Position numbers and translations under genes: made by a program
DNA from: Clostridia bacterium
GTDB taxonomy: Bacteria; Bacillota; Clostridia; Christensenellales; SZUA-584
Direction of reading: 5' to 3'
NCBI GenBank assembly: GCA_003249555.1
Contig: QKIQ01000085.1
Location: forward strand, 26,935-90,934
DNA length: 64,000 nucleotides
Shown here: positions 51,106 through 61,118 of the stretch, piece after piece
How the letters are laid out: every line of letters begins with the position of its first letter
Numbering within the stretch: position 1 is the first letter of the stretch
Notes under the pieces: model-generated
The model's input: only the letters and a program-made list of their open reading frames with translations
What the model was told of the DNA's origin: nothing
The model's database searches: none

Positions 51106-53446
51106 TCAATAAGTCCTCAAAGCTTGCGTAACACGGGCTCTGCCGCAGTTCCTTACGCGGCTGTTTCGCGTTTAATGCCAGTATTCTATCACTTTTGTCG
51201 ACGGCGAGCAACTCAAGTTCTGTAAAGACGCGCACCGCAAAAGCAATCGTATCCGCGGAACGACCAAGCTTACGCGCAATTTCGTGCACCGTTCGCGGAC
51301 GCTTAAGCATTAAGCCCATCGACCGGTAGACTGTAAGCAGTTCATCCCTGTCTAAAAAGTATTGCTTTGCATGGTTTTTGTACGCGCCGCGCATAGACTC
51401 ATCAAAAAAAGCCGACAGCGAAGCAATTCCCACACGCAATATCCGCGTGTGCCCAGGCGCCTGCCCGCAGGCAATACAGTTATCCGGGAAAAATGCCTTA
51501 TCGTCCCAAAGCCGCAGGCGCCCTTTCTCCATCGCGTCTTGGACAGGCGAAAGGCTAAGCAGCCGTCTTAGTGCCGGCATTGTCTGTGCTGTCACACACA
51601 GTCCAAAGCGGCTTTCGTTCATCGTTTCTTCGAGCTTATCTAGAAATCCTTTTTCACTTGGCGCGTTATCGCCCCACCCTTTTAGCGCCGTTACTTCATT
51701 CAGAAAACCTTCAGTAAAGTCTTCCTTGTGCGCTTCCAAAAAACTTTCCGCCAGCGTTTTATCCTGATAAAAGGCAATATCGCGCACAATAAGCTGTGTT
51801 CGTCCGGTGAAGCTGTCGATGCCCGGTTCACAGAGAAAATCTGCCCGGCCCGGAATCAGCGCGTGCATATCCTTGTAGTAAAAAGCCACAGCGTCCTGTT
51901 TGTGCCCCTTTTGTACAATCGTGAATTTCAAATGAGGCTTTTCGTTTTTGCCCACAAACCGCGGAGATTTCAACGCTGCACCAAACATGGCCACAGCAGG
52001 CTTTTCGTTGCTTTGACCGAAGGGCTCCAGCCGCTTTATGTCTTCCACGAGCTCTTGTGTGATCTCACCAGCGCTTAATGCCATGTCGTACATCTTGAGC
52101 TTCACAAAAGCGCTTTCGTCATAATGCGCGTTGATGTACCCGCAAACATCACGCCGCAGGTCATCAAGAATTGGCGGCGCGATGGTAAGGCCTGCCGCTT
52201 GTGCATGGCCGCCGAACTTCTCGTACCTGTCCGAAAACACACTGAGCACGTCGTATATATTGATGCCTTCAATGCTGCGTGCCGAACCCACAAGACTCTC
52301 CTGCCCGCCAAACAACACGCAAGGCCGCGTGTATTTTTCCGCGATCTTGGCAGCGGCGATGCCGATAACACCCGCGTTCCAGCTTTCTTGGGCAAGCAAT
52401 ATCGCGGGGTCACTGTGATAGCCGCAGTCATCAATCATCGCTTCCGCGTCTGCCAAAATTTCCTCTACGTCCTTTTTGCGCGCGTCGTTAAGCGCGCATA
52501 GCTGCTGCGCATTTTGACGCAGCTCTGCGCTTGGTTTGGTGCTCTTAAGTATATCAATCGCCGCTTCAGCCGTATCCATGCGCCCTGCCGCGTTGATGCG
52601 AGGACCAAGCCCGAAGCTGATGCCAAACGATGTGATGTCCGATAGATTGATGCCGGACGCCTGAGCCAGCGCGGCAACACCTGCCGAAGGAGCCTTTCTC
52701 ATCTTCTCAAGGCCCAAATGCGCTATCACGCGGTTTTCACCGAGCAGCGGCACAATATCCGTGATGGTTCCGATGGCAATCAGATCGATGTATCGCATGG
52801 CCTCCGCGAGAGATGAAAGCGCGTGAATCAGCTTAAACGCCACGCCGCATCCGGCGAGATTCGCATCCGGATATTTGCTGTCCGGGCGCTTGGCGTCAAT
52901 GATATACGGCGTATCCGGCAGCACATCGCCGCACTCATGATGATCCGTGATGACCACATCCATGCCAAGGCTTTTGGCAATCTGCGTTTCGTCCACATTG
53001 GTGATGCCGCAGTCCACCGTAATAATCAACGTGCAGCCAAGCGCGGCAATCTGTTCGACGACAGCCGCATTTAAACCATAACCTTCCTTGTGACGGTTGG
53101 GTGTCATAATGCGCACATCGGCATCCTTGCTTTTAAGAAACAGATACAACGCACAGCCGCCTGTCGTGCCGTCCGCGTCATAGTCGCAAAACACGGTGAT
53201 TATTTCGCTGCTGTTGACTGCGCATTTTATTCTTTCCGCCGACTCATACATATCGGGCAGCAAAAACGGATCGATTAGCTGCTCGGGGCCCGGGTGCAAA
53301 AACCGCTTTGCGGCTGCCGGCGTATCCACACCACGACGGCAAAGCAAGGCTGCAACCGACTCACTCAAGCCTGTCACCTCTTTGATTACCGAAACCTTTT
53401 CGTTTGTGCTCTCGGCCAAGGCCGGCCGCTCAGAATAGCTTAGCAC
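51098..53446 (-). CDS. recJ: Single-stranded-DNA exonuclease RecJ
   Basis: Encodes 782 residues from a GTG at 53446 with AAAGGGG upstream (a TTG two codons earlier is also possible). DHH-family motifs are intact: VFCDYDADGTTGG near 85-97, TDHHECGD near 167-174, and the DHHA1 GGHAQAAGL later. It degrades 5' single strands in repair and recombination. A C-terminal extension of about 200 residues, with a winged-helix-like segment (TVHEIARKLGRSADTI), is typical of Firmicutes RecJ. Confidence 0.95.
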   Translation of the reverse strand: MLSYSERPALAESTNEKVSVIKEVTGLSESVAALLCRRGVDTPAAAKRFLHPGPEQLIDPFLLPDMYESAERIKCAVNSSEIITVFCDYDADGTTGGCALYLFLKSKDADVRIMTPNRHKEGYGLNAAVVEQIAALGCTLIITVDCGITNVDETQIAKSLGMDVVITDHHECGDVLPDTPYIIDAKRPDSKYPDANLAGCGVAFKLIHALSSLAEAMRYIDLIAIGTITDIVPLLGENRVIAHLGLEKMRKAPSAGVAALAQASGINLSDITSFGISFGLGPRINAAGRMDTAEAAIDILKSTKPSAELRQNAQQLCALNDARKKDVEEILADAEAMIDDCGYHSDPAILLAQESWNAGVIGIAAAKIAEKYTRPCVLFGGQESLVGSARSIEGINIYDVLSVFSDRYEKFGGHAQAAGLTIAPPILDDLRRDVCGYINAHYDESAFVKLKMYDMALSAGEITQELVEDIKRLEPFGQSNEKPAVAMFGAALKSPRFVGKNEKPHLKFTIVQKGHKQDAVAFYYKDMHALIPGRADFLCEPGIDSFTGRTQLIVRDIAFYQDKTLAESFLEAHKEDFTEGFLNEVTALKGWGDNAPSEKGFLDKLEETMNESRFGLCVTAQTMPALRRLLSLSPVQDAMEKGRLRLWDDKAFFPDNCIACGQAPGHTRILRVGIASLSAFFDESMRGAYKNHAKQYFLDRDELLTVYRSMGLMLKRPRTVHEIARKLGRSADTIAFAVRVFTELELLAVDKSDRILALNAKQPRKELRQSPCYASFEDLLNG

Positions 53447-53573
53447 AATCAAGCCCCTTTCTATTGTCCTATTATCATACTGAAAAGCCTCTCCCTTTGC
53501 GAACGCCACCACACAAATATTGGTGATTCCGCAAAAAGGAAAGGCTTATGCTTTTAATATGATCTTTTCACGA

Positions 53574-54509
53574 TTACGCTTTCTTTGCAGCCGGTTTTTT
53601 GCCTGAGACCCTATGCTGATGCTTGCGATCTTTGGCTTCTAACAGCTTAACCCAAGCCGGGCTCGCAATGAATATCGACGAGTATGTGCCCGAGATTAGA
53701 CCCACGATGATCGGAAGCGCAAACTCCTTGATGGACTGCACGCCGAAGATGTACACCGCAAGAATCGTTATAAAAGTGGTAAGCGAGGTATTGATTGTTC
53801 TTGGTATCGTCTCGGTGATACTAATATCTGCTACCTGCTTGCGCGTCTTTGTCTTAATACCGAATCTCTTGGTGTTCTCTCTGATTCTGTCAAACACCAC
53901 GATGGTATCGTTGATGGAATAACCCACGATAGTCAGGCATGCCGCGATATAGGAACTGTTGATCTGTATGCGCGCGATGCAAACAAACGCGGTCATGATG
54001 AGCACGTCGTGAAGAAGCGCAAGAACAGCGGCAATACCCGAGAACAGCTCAAACCGTATCCAGATATAGATGAGCATTAAGCCTGCCGCAATCAGCACAG
54101 ACAAAAACGCGTTTTTGATAATGTCGTTAGTTGTGGCGCCGCCAACGTTTTCAATCTGACCCGGAGAGGCATTTATATACGTCTCCTGCAGCGTATTTGT
54201 GATGTTCTCACGCAGCTGCGCATCATCCACGTCCTGCGCCTGTTCCTGTATGCGAATCACCGCCTGCGTCTCGCCGCTGCGCAGCACCTGCGCCGTCGAG
54301 GGGTTGATACCGTTGGCATCGAGTGCCGCCTTCACCACATCCATATCAAAAGACTCTTTTAAATCAATCGTCAGAATGCTGCCCCCCGTAAAGTCGATAC
54401 CGAGATTCAATCCGCCGAATATAAATCCGACGATGATTGCGATCGCTACGACCGCCGACGAAATGAGTATGCATACCTTTGCTTTGTTCATAAACTGCAT
54501 GCTACTCAC
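53574..54509 (-). CDS. secF: Protein translocase subunit SecF
   Basis: A 311-residue protein with six membrane spans and the RND-type fold. The periplasmic-side motif GGLNLGIDFTGGSIL is at about 28-42; GYSINDTIVVFDRIREN identifies the fourth-span region. With SecD it uses the proton or sodium gradient to pull secreted proteins from SecYEG. It overlaps secD by 8 bp, so the pair is coupled. Confidence 0.97.
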   Translation of the reverse strand: MSSMQFMNKAKVCILISSAVVAIAIIVGFIFGGLNLGIDFTGGSILTIDLKESFDMDVVKAALDANGINPSTAQVLRSGETQAVIRIQEQAQDVDDAQLRENITNTLQETYINASPGQIENVGGATTNDIIKNAFLSVLIAAGLMLIYIWIRFELFSGIAAVLALLHDVLIMTAFVCIARIQINSSYIAACLTIVGYSINDTIVVFDRIRENTKRFGIKTKTRKQVADISITETIPRTINTSLTTFITILAVYIFGVQSIKEFALPIIVGLISGTYSSIFIASPAWVKLLEAKDRKHQHRVSGKKPAAKKA

Positions 54510-55803
54510 CCCCTTTCACAGCCGTTTCAGCCGCGCTTTTTCTAATGGTATAAAGCTTTATATTCTTAATATTGAGCGCTATCGCGAGCTTCATTAGCGC
54601 TCTTGTGATTACCAGCGCCGTAAACATGGATGTCAGTATGCTGATAATCAACGTGTACCCAAAGCCCATTACCGTGCCCACACCGTATACCGCGATAACA
54701 ATCGCCGCGATAATCGTCGTGATATTGGAGTCGACGATTGTGCGAAGCGCCTTCGAAAAACCGGAGTTGAGCGAGGCGCGCAGTGTTTTGCCCGTGGCCA
54801 GCTCTTCTTTAAACCTCTCAAATATGATAACGTTGGCGTCAACCGCCATACCAACACCGAGTATAATACCCGCGATGCCCGGCAATGTCAGCTGGATGGA
54901 CGGAATCGCAGCGAGCAGAAACAGAATTAGAAAGCTGTAAACACAAAGCGTAATCACCGCCATCACACCCGGCAGACGGTAGTAAACGATCATGAAAATG
55001 AACAGCAGACCGATACCGACCAAACCCGCAATCAAACTCTGATTGAGTGCGTCCTCACCGAGCGATGCGCTGATGGTCCGGTTCTCAATTTCTTTCAGCT
55101 CAAGCGGCAATGCGCCAGACTGAATCTGAACGGCAAGGTTCTGCGCTTCTTCGGCGTCAAAATATGAGCTGCCGCCCGAAATGATGGCAGTGCCGCCGTA
55201 TATCGGCCCTTCTTCCACAACGGGGCTGGATATTGTCATGCCATCGATCACGATATCAAGCGGATCTCCGGTACCATACGCCTCAGCCGTAATCTCCCCA
55301 AAAATCTCTGCACCCTCTGCGTTAAACTTCAGCTGAACAACGGGTTCGTTGCCCTCCGATAAATACATCGCCGTGGCACTTTCCACCATACCGCCTGTGA
55401 TCTTTGTATTGCCGCTAATATCCTTTATCTCAAGCACAGCCGGCGTAAAGATGGCCGCGAACACCGCGTTGGCATCTTCGTCTTTGCTCGGGATCTCAAC
55501 ACGAACCCTGTCGCTGCCCTGAATCACCACGGTGGCTTCCGTATAACCCTTATCATCAAGCCTGTCCCTTAGCACGCCGATTGTGGTATCGAGCTTGCTC
55601 TGAAATTCGTCTTCGGCCAAATCGTCCCGATCAGCCTGATAGACCGCGTAGCCGCCGCCTGTCAAATCCAGGCCGAGGCTGACCTGCTGGTAGAGCGGAT
55701 CCATTTTGTATATGCCGACCTGAAAGCCGGTCATACCAAAATACACCGCAACGCTGAAGATTAAAACGATAACCACCAGCCAAATGATGCTGCGTTTTCT
55801 CAT
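54502..55803 (-). CDS. secD: Protein translocase subunit SecD
   Basis: A 433-residue protein with one N-terminal span, a large external domain with SLGLDLTGGGYAVYQ near 43-57, and five C-terminal spans including GIILGVGMAVDANVIIFERFKEEL. It is the first gene of the operon, with its own promoter 160 bp upstream. The secD-secF-recJ-relA order is characteristic of Clostridia. Confidence 0.97.
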   Translation of the reverse strand: MRKRSIIWLVVIVLIFSVAVYFGMTGFQVGIYKMDPLYQQVSLGLDLTGGGYAVYQADRDDLAEDEFQSKLDTTIGVLRDRLDDKGYTEATVVIQGSDRVRVEIPSKDEDANAVFAAIFTPAVLEIKDISGNTKITGGMVESATAMYLSEGNEPVVQLKFNAEGAEIFGEITAEAYGTGDPLDIVIDGMTISSPVVEEGPIYGGTAIISGGSSYFDAEEAQNLAVQIQSGALPLELKEIENRTISASLGEDALNQSLIAGLVGIGLLFIFMIVYYRLPGVMAVITLCVYSFLILFLLAAIPSIQLTLPGIAGIILGVGMAVDANVIIFERFKEELATGKTLRASLNSGFSKALRTIVDSNITTIIAAIVIAVYGVGTVMGFGYTLIISILTSMFTALVITRALMKLAIALNIKNIKLYTIRKSAAETAVKGGE

Positions 55804-55962
55804 ATCTTAACCGTTTCCTCCTTGATTGGATGACTACTGTTAAAGCTTTGGCTTGTCCATATTTCCCGCGCTTTTTGATAAAAAAACGTGTCCGCGAAAG
55901 TCTTTCAAAGATCAAGCCTTAAATGATCTCTTAAAAAAGATCATGACGGAAAAACTCATTTC

Positions 55963-55991
55963 ATTATATACGTGTGCAAAATAATAGTCAA
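55963..55991 (-). promoter_or_regulatory. Promoter of the secD operon
   Basis: On the minus strand TTGACT (55986-55991), a 17-bp spacer and a perfect TATAAT (55963-55968). The 160-nt leader that follows contains a short ATGATCT/AGATCAT hairpin and no supported gene. The remaining spacer to 56108 shows nothing. Confidence 0.88.
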
Positions 55992-56108
55992 CGAAAAAAG
56001 CGCTTATTAATAAAGGTGATTTGGTGGATTAACCGCACAATAGCTCATGGATGACAGCCCACGCTGCAGTTTTCCCAATTGCTTTTTATACGCGCAAAGC
56101 ATTATAAA

Positions 56109-56134
56109 AAGCACCGGGTTCTCGTCCGGTGCTT
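56109..56134 (-). terminator. Terminator after the first URO-D-family gene
   Basis: AAGCACCGG/CCGGTGCTT forms a perfect 9-bp stem with an 8-nt loop, followed on the minus strand by TTTATAA. It lies 14 bp past the stop of the 56148 gene and closes the carbohydrate locus. Confidence 0.88.
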
Positions 56135-56147
56135 AACCTCATCTTCA

Positions 56148-57203
56148 CTACCTTTTTGAGTGTTTCTCATAGCATTCGTTATACCATAATGCGTTTTCAA
56201 TCGGCGTGTTAGAAGGTATATGATTGCCCACAGCCATAATAAAGCCAGGATACTTTTTCCCGATGCACATACACCGTTTAACTTCATTTTCTATATCTTC
56301 ATTTGTACCCGAAAGCAATATCCTTGTATCTGCATTGCCAATGAAATGATGTGTTTTCCCATATTTGCTTGCGATATACTCCATGTTTGTCATAGGCTCC
56401 ATAACAAATCCATTAACACCACAGTCAGCAATATCATCGATAAACATCGTATAATCACCATCAGAAGTAAAGCTTATTATTTTTTTCGCTTCACGCAGCG
56501 GTTCGAAAAGTTTTTTGTAATTAGGGAAAATGAATTCTCTATAGAACGCAGGTGACAGAAACGCTCCGGAAGTCCAAACAATATCATCATGCACCATCAC
56601 TGTTTTAAAATCAGTTTCGGCCAAGGCTTCAAAGTAATGCATCATCCAATCAGTATACCGATCTAAAACGCTGCCAAAACGCTCCGGATCCATACCCGCT
56701 GCCATAAGGAGATTATCCCATCCAAAAGCACCAATCATCCCTGACATCAGCGTAATATATGTACCGGTTGTCGGCACTGCATCCACAGAACTCCCGATAC
56801 TATGCCAGCGATTTTCAAAGCGTTTAACTAACTCCTTTTTGGTGGCTGTTGGATATGTATCGTTAAAATCAATATCGTAAATATCCTCTAAAGAGTCAAA
56901 CGGATTATCGATCTTGCCGTCAAAGTCATCTCCGCCCGTTGCATATTCCGCATGCCCCATATGCGCACGTTTTCTTTCCAAATCGCCTTCGCTTACGGTC
57001 ACATCCCATATATAGTCGTAATTCCATGCGCGCATAAAAGCATCAGACGCACGCTTCTTTTCTTCTTGATTACTATCGGGCGTAATAGTTAAGCCTGTCA
57101 CAACCTTAACCAATTCCCAATGCGTGTCAGCGGAATATTCGGTACGCGGTACCCTGTCCGGCATTTCCAAATTTAAAGCCATATATCCATCAACAAAAGA
57201 CAT
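56148..57203 (-). CDS. Uroporphyrinogen decarboxylase family protein (non-haem type)
   Basis: Encodes 351 residues from the ATG at 57203 behind GGGGG. The fold is that of the URO-D/MtaA/MtbA superfamily, with a C-terminal core IISFTSDGDYTMFIDDIADCGVNGFVMEP and FIGNADTRILLSGT. True haem-pathway HemE motifs (FAGSPWTL and the N-terminal PVWMMRQAGRY) are missing. Members beside sugar genes in gut Clostridia are suspected demethylases or corrinoid methyltransferase partners; substrate unknown. It is followed by a terminator. Confidence 0.82.
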   Translation of the reverse strand: MSFVDGYMALNLEMPDRVPRTEYSADTHWELVKVVTGLTITPDSNQEEKKRASDAFMRAWNYDYIWDVTVSEGDLERKRAHMGHAEYATGGDDFDGKIDNPFDSLEDIYDIDFNDTYPTATKKELVKRFENRWHSIGSSVDAVPTTGTYITLMSGMIGAFGWDNLLMAAGMDPERFGSVLDRYTDWMMHYFEALAETDFKTVMVHDDIVWTSGAFLSPAFYREFIFPNYKKLFEPLREAKKIISFTSDGDYTMFIDDIADCGVNGFVMEPMTNMEYIASKYGKTHHFIGNADTRILLSGTNEDIENEVKRCMCIGKKYPGFIMAVGNHIPSNTPIENALWYNECYEKHSKR

Positions 57204-57291
57204 ATTTTCCCCCTTGCCAGCCAACAATGCTATGGTTAGCGTAATCATAAACATATTTGAGCTGAAAAAATCGTTTTTAGCTACGCAAAAG

Positions 57292-58401
57292 TCACTTCAA
57301 CAAGAACTGACTATTTGCGCCCAGTCCATATTTTTTTGCCTCATCATACATCGCAAATATATTTTCAGCCGGTACCTCAGGCAATAAGTAATCGTGAGAT
57401 GGTGCCACAATATATCGGCCATGTTGTCCTAAAATATCAATGATGCGTCTTGTTTCTTCTCTCACTTCTTCCGGCGTACGGTTCAGCAATATCTCGTTTT
57501 CATCAATACCCCCAAAAAAAACACAATCATCGCCAAACTCTTTAATGAGTTCTTCTGGGTTCATATCCTGAGCATTTACTTGTATCGGATTAATCGCATC
57601 AACGCCAATCTCAATTAAATCCCGTATTATTGGTCTAATTGAACCGCATGAATGAATTGCTGTTACACACCCATTTTTCTTTGCCTGATCGATCAGCTTC
57701 GCCATACGTGGTTTATAGTATTTACGCCACATATCAGGCGATAACAACAGCTGCCTTTGGCTTCCGTAATCGTTTCCTATAAAATACATGTCGACGATGT
57801 TTGGATTTTGTTCAAATGCGCGTCGGTCCAGTTCATAATGAAATTCAAAGCACTTTTGAACCACCGCCTCCACAAAGCCTTCATTAAAATACATATCCAT
57901 AAACAGCTTTTCCATGCCCACCAATTCTATAGAATCATGGAAAAACGGCGCCCAACTGCCTCCTATCAGGCAATGATTTTTCACCCAGTCTTTCTGCTGA
58001 TTAGTTATTCTCACATCATAGTTATCCGGGTTTGGAAACTTGTGTTTCTCCACTTCAAAAATTGTATCAGCCTCTGCCAAAGGATGGTTCATCGCAAGCC
58101 CAAAATATAAGCCGGCACGCCGAATACCCCAATCCGTCATTTCAGATCCATCTTCAAATTTTTCAAAAGGAGGTCCAATATATTGGGGGCGAATTGTCTT
58201 AAAATCAATATCGATAATATCATACAGCGCCTCGTCTTCAGACTTCGCTCTCAAAATATGCATCAGATTTCTAGTAAACACATGATCAGCACCATAACAC
58301 ATTGGGAACCGATCCATAGCCTTTTTTTTGAACGGCGCAAGCGCTCTATCTTTGTTTGTCATTTGGGCTTGCTTTGTCAGCTTAACAACATCTTCCGCCA
58401 T
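57292..58401 (-). CDS. Uroporphyrinogen decarboxylase family protein (non-haem type)
   Basis: A 369-residue paralogue of the gene downstream. VTAIHSCGSIRPIIRDLIEIGVDAINPIQ holds the His-Ser-Cys-Gly segment that in MtaA-like methyltransferases forms the zinc/thiol site; the first gene has TSDGD there instead. A VFFGGIDENEILL strand and HGRYIVAPSHDYLLPEVP complete the barrel. A methyl-transfer role is plausible from HSCG, but not shown. It probably forms a unit with its neighbour. Confidence 0.82.
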   Translation of the reverse strand: MAEDVVKLTKQAQMTNKDRALAPFKKKAMDRFPMCYGADHVFTRNLMHILRAKSEDEALYDIIDIDFKTIRPQYIGPPFEKFEDGSEMTDWGIRRAGLYFGLAMNHPLAEADTIFEVEKHKFPNPDNYDVRITNQQKDWVKNHCLIGGSWAPFFHDSIELVGMEKLFMDMYFNEGFVEAVVQKCFEFHYELDRRAFEQNPNIVDMYFIGNDYGSQRQLLLSPDMWRKYYKPRMAKLIDQAKKNGCVTAIHSCGSIRPIIRDLIEIGVDAINPIQVNAQDMNPEELIKEFGDDCVFFGGIDENEILLNRTPEEVREETRRIIDILGQHGRYIVAPSHDYLLPEVPAENIFAMYDEAKKYGLGANSQFLLK

Positions 58402-58471
58402 TGATTTTCAACCCTTCCTTAAACTGAACTCTACACTAATTGCAAATCTGCTGTATTTTGCATATTATTTG

Positions 58472-58585
58472 ATACCCCATCTCTAAATCCGACAAAATTC
58501 AACGGGGTATTGACTTTGAGCGGCCACTGTCGCTCCCGTCTGGCATGATCTGCTTATCATAAAAAGCCAGAACAGCAGCCGCTCA
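58472..58585. promoter_or_regulatory. Two adjacent long hairpins in the fucosidase/URO-D spacer
   Basis: The 313-bp gap 58402-58714 has no gene. It holds an ATACCCC/GGGGTAT pair (58472-58478 with 58504-58510) and a nested hairpin: TGAGCGGC/GCCGCTCA (58517-58524 with 58578-58585), TCTGGC/GCCAGA (58539-58544 with 58566-58571) and ATGAT/ATCAT (58545-58549 with 58556-58560). It could be an mRNA-stabilising, terminating or operator element. Confidence 0.6.
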
Positions 58586-58714
58586 GAGGAGAAATTATCA
58601 AACACCTTAGCTTATATTTGTTTTTTATCAAGATGCGTGGCAGACAGAACCATAAAATCAATGATTAACCGTCTGATGTTTATAGTTGTGAATAAACAGC
58701 TTCAAACTCATTCA

Positions 58715-60196
58715 CTAATTAATCTGAATCTTTAAGCATACAGGATAAGTGGTTTGAATATCACCTTTCACACGAATATCCAAGCTCTCGGTATGACGAC
58801 TAAATTCGACTTGTGCATCAAAGCCAAGAACGTCGATGCTTAAAATATCTCCAAGGAAATATTCTGAACGATCTGCCAAAGCCTTGATTTTTACTTTCCC
58901 GTCCTTTGGCCAAGACATGATATTTGCGTAAATGTAAGGCGGATTATACGTAAACCGAATATCTTGCGACGTATATTCTAAGCGATTGGTATCCGTAAAA
59001 GCACCTTCAGGCACTTTTGTGGGGCCTTCACCAAACACTTCCCAGTATGTTGTGTTATAAATAGATTCTCCATTGATTTTCATCCATTGGCCAATTGCCC
59101 TCAAAACATTTGTGTCCTCTTCTCCGATTGTGCCGTCTGCCTTGGGACCCACATTCAGTAAAAGAGCACCGTTTTTGCTGACAATATCGATCAGGTCTTC
59201 GACAATCGATTCGGGTGTTTTGTATTCGTTGTTTTGCGTATAGCACCAAGAATTCTTCGCAATTGCCGTATCGGTTTGCCAGAACCTCGGTCTGATATCG
59301 TTTAGCTGTCCTCTCTCAACATCAAAGACAGAAGTGCCTTTCGCATAAGCATCGTACTTATTATTGATTGTAACCTGCTTTCCCCACTCTATCCCTCTGT
59401 TGTAATAATATGCCGCAAATTTTTTCAGATATGGCTTAAACGTGACATTTTGAATCCACCAGTCAAACCATACGATCTGGGGCTGATACTTATCGACCAG
59501 TTCACACGTACGCACCAGCCAGTCGATCAGATGCGCTTCGCTCGGTCCCTTGTAATGAATATCATGCGAAGGTTCATTTTCCAAAGTTGGCTCCCATAGT
59601 TTTTTTGCATAACCATAAGGTTCTTGGTATTCTATATCTTGTAGACCAGAGTCAAAGTCTCTGCAACTGCTCATAAACCAATAGTTTTCCGCCCGATGAC
59701 TGGATGCCGCAAATACCATGCCTCTCTTCTCGATTTCCTTCTTTAACTCCCCAAGCACATCGCGCATGGGGCCTTTTTTGGTTGCACACCATTCAGACAG
59801 ATCACTCGAATACATTTGAAATCCGTCATGATGTTCTGCTACCGGCATAACAAATTTGGCCCCTGCCTCTTCAAATAAATCTATCCAATACGATGGATCA
59901 AACTTTTCTCCTTTAAACATAGGAATAAAATCCTCATAGTTAAAGTATTTGTGAGGACCATACGTTTTTATATGATGCTCATATTCTTTTGTCCCCTTGA
60001 CATACATATGTCTCGGATACCATTCATTCGAAAATGCGGGTACCGAATACACACCCCAATGAATAAATATCCCGAATTTTGAACGTTTGTACCAGTCCGG
60101 TGTTTCCACTTTGGAAAGAGACGCCCAATTGTCCTTGAAATACCCCCGCGCAATGACATCGTCAATTATTTCTAAATATTTTTCATGTTTTTTCAT
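58715..60196 (-). CDS. GH29 alpha-L-fucosidase (intracellular)
   Basis: Encodes 493 residues from the ATG at 60196 behind GGAGG. The catalytic domain has FGIFIHWGVYSVPAF near 41-55, EHHDGF at 121-126 and the nucleophile D245 in IVWFDWW. A C-terminal beta-sandwich begins near 410. No signal peptide is present, so it acts in the cytosol on imported oligosaccharides, consistent with the ABC importer just upstream. GH29 enzymes release alpha-linked L-fucose; the linkage preference cannot be read off. Confidence 0.95.
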   Translation of the reverse strand: MKKHEKYLEIIDDVIARGYFKDNWASLSKVETPDWYKRSKFGIFIHWGVYSVPAFSNEWYPRHMYVKGTKEYEHHIKTYGPHKYFNYEDFIPMFKGEKFDPSYWIDLFEEAGAKFVMPVAEHHDGFQMYSSDLSEWCATKKGPMRDVLGELKKEIEKRGMVFAASSHRAENYWFMSSCRDFDSGLQDIEYQEPYGYAKKLWEPTLENEPSHDIHYKGPSEAHLIDWLVRTCELVDKYQPQIVWFDWWIQNVTFKPYLKKFAAYYYNRGIEWGKQVTINNKYDAYAKGTSVFDVERGQLNDIRPRFWQTDTAIAKNSWCYTQNNEYKTPESIVEDLIDIVSKNGALLLNVGPKADGTIGEEDTNVLRAIGQWMKINGESIYNTTYWEVFGEGPTKVPEGAFTDTNRLEYTSQDIRFTYNPPYIYANIMSWPKDGKVKIKALADRSEYFLGDILSIDVLGFDAQVEFSRHTESLDIRVKGDIQTTYPVCLKIQIN

Positions 60197-60296
60197 TATT
60201 ATATAGCCTCCACTAAATACTGTTTTACGCATTGCCCAAACATGTCCGACATCCCCACATTGTTTACATACTCATTTTTTTATATTGCGAGAAAAA

Positions 60297-61118
60297 TCAT
60301 TCTTTCACCGCACCAGCCGTCATTCCTCTGATTATCTGCTTTTGCAATATGAAATATATAATCATGAGAGGAACAAGCGCTAACACAATGGCGGCAAAGG
60401 TCGCACCATAATCCGACGTGTATTTTTGTTTAAACATATTGAGTGCCAATGATATCGTATACATCTCTTTGTCGTTTATAAACAACAAAGAAAATATCAA
60501 GTCATTGTATACTGATAGAAACGTGATTATTGACACAGTGGCTATGATCGGCTTTGATATTGGCATCACAATTCTCGAATACAACCTCAGCTCACTGCAT
60601 CCGTCAACAATCGCCGCCTCTTCTATATCCTTATTCATTCGCTTCATATAACTGCAAATCAGAAGAAACGGTAAAGGCAAGTTCATCGCCGTATATATCA
60701 TGATCATAACCAAATAGTTGTTTGTACCGTTTATTCCGCTTACCATGCGAACCAAAGGAATGAATGTGGCATGGACTGGTATCAGAATCCCTGCAAGCAG
60801 TAGTATGTATATGAATTTGTATATTCTGCCGTCATTTCTCGCCACAACAAACGCTGCCATTGATGCAATGAGAACAACCAGCACAACTGTCGCAAGAGCC
60901 AAGAAAAATGAGTTTCCGATAGCCCTCAAAATGTTCCCCTTTTCCATTGCTGTTGCGTAATTCGTCCAATCGACGCTTTCCGGCAGTGAAAACGGATTTT
61001 GATATATTTGAATCGTTGTTTTAAACGAGGACAGCAATGTGAAAAGCAACGGCACAACGGTGACTGCGCACCATATTAAGGCGACAATGTGCAGGTCGAT
61101 ATGTCTTTTCAGTCTCAT
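60297..61118 (-). CDS. Carbohydrate ABC transporter permease (MalG type)
   Basis: Encodes 273 residues from the ATG at 61118 (GGAGG upstream), which overlaps the stop of the partner permease as TAATG. Six membrane spans and the EAA loop EEAAIVDGCSELRLYSRIVMPISKPI mark the CUT1 family. It pairs with the MalF-type permease. No ATPase gene is present, so a shared MsmK-like ATPase elsewhere probably powers it. Confidence 0.95.
   Translation of the reverse strand: MRLKRHIDLHIVALIWCAVTVVPLLFTLLSSFKTTIQIYQNPFSLPESVDWTNYATAMEKGNILRAIGNSFFLALATVVLVVLIASMAAFVVARNDGRIYKFIYILLLAGILIPVHATFIPLVRMVSGINGTNNYLVMIMIYTAMNLPLPFLLICSYMKRMNKDIEEAAIVDGCSELRLYSRIVMPISKPIIATVSIITFLSVYNDLIFSLLFINDKEMYTISLALNMFKQKYTSDYGATFAAIVLALVPLMIIYFILQKQIIRGMTAGAVKE

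Noticed and set aside
56148..58401. True haem-pathway uroporphyrinogen decarboxylase (hemE)
   Set aside because: The HemE N-terminal and substrate motifs are missing, and context is sugar metabolism.
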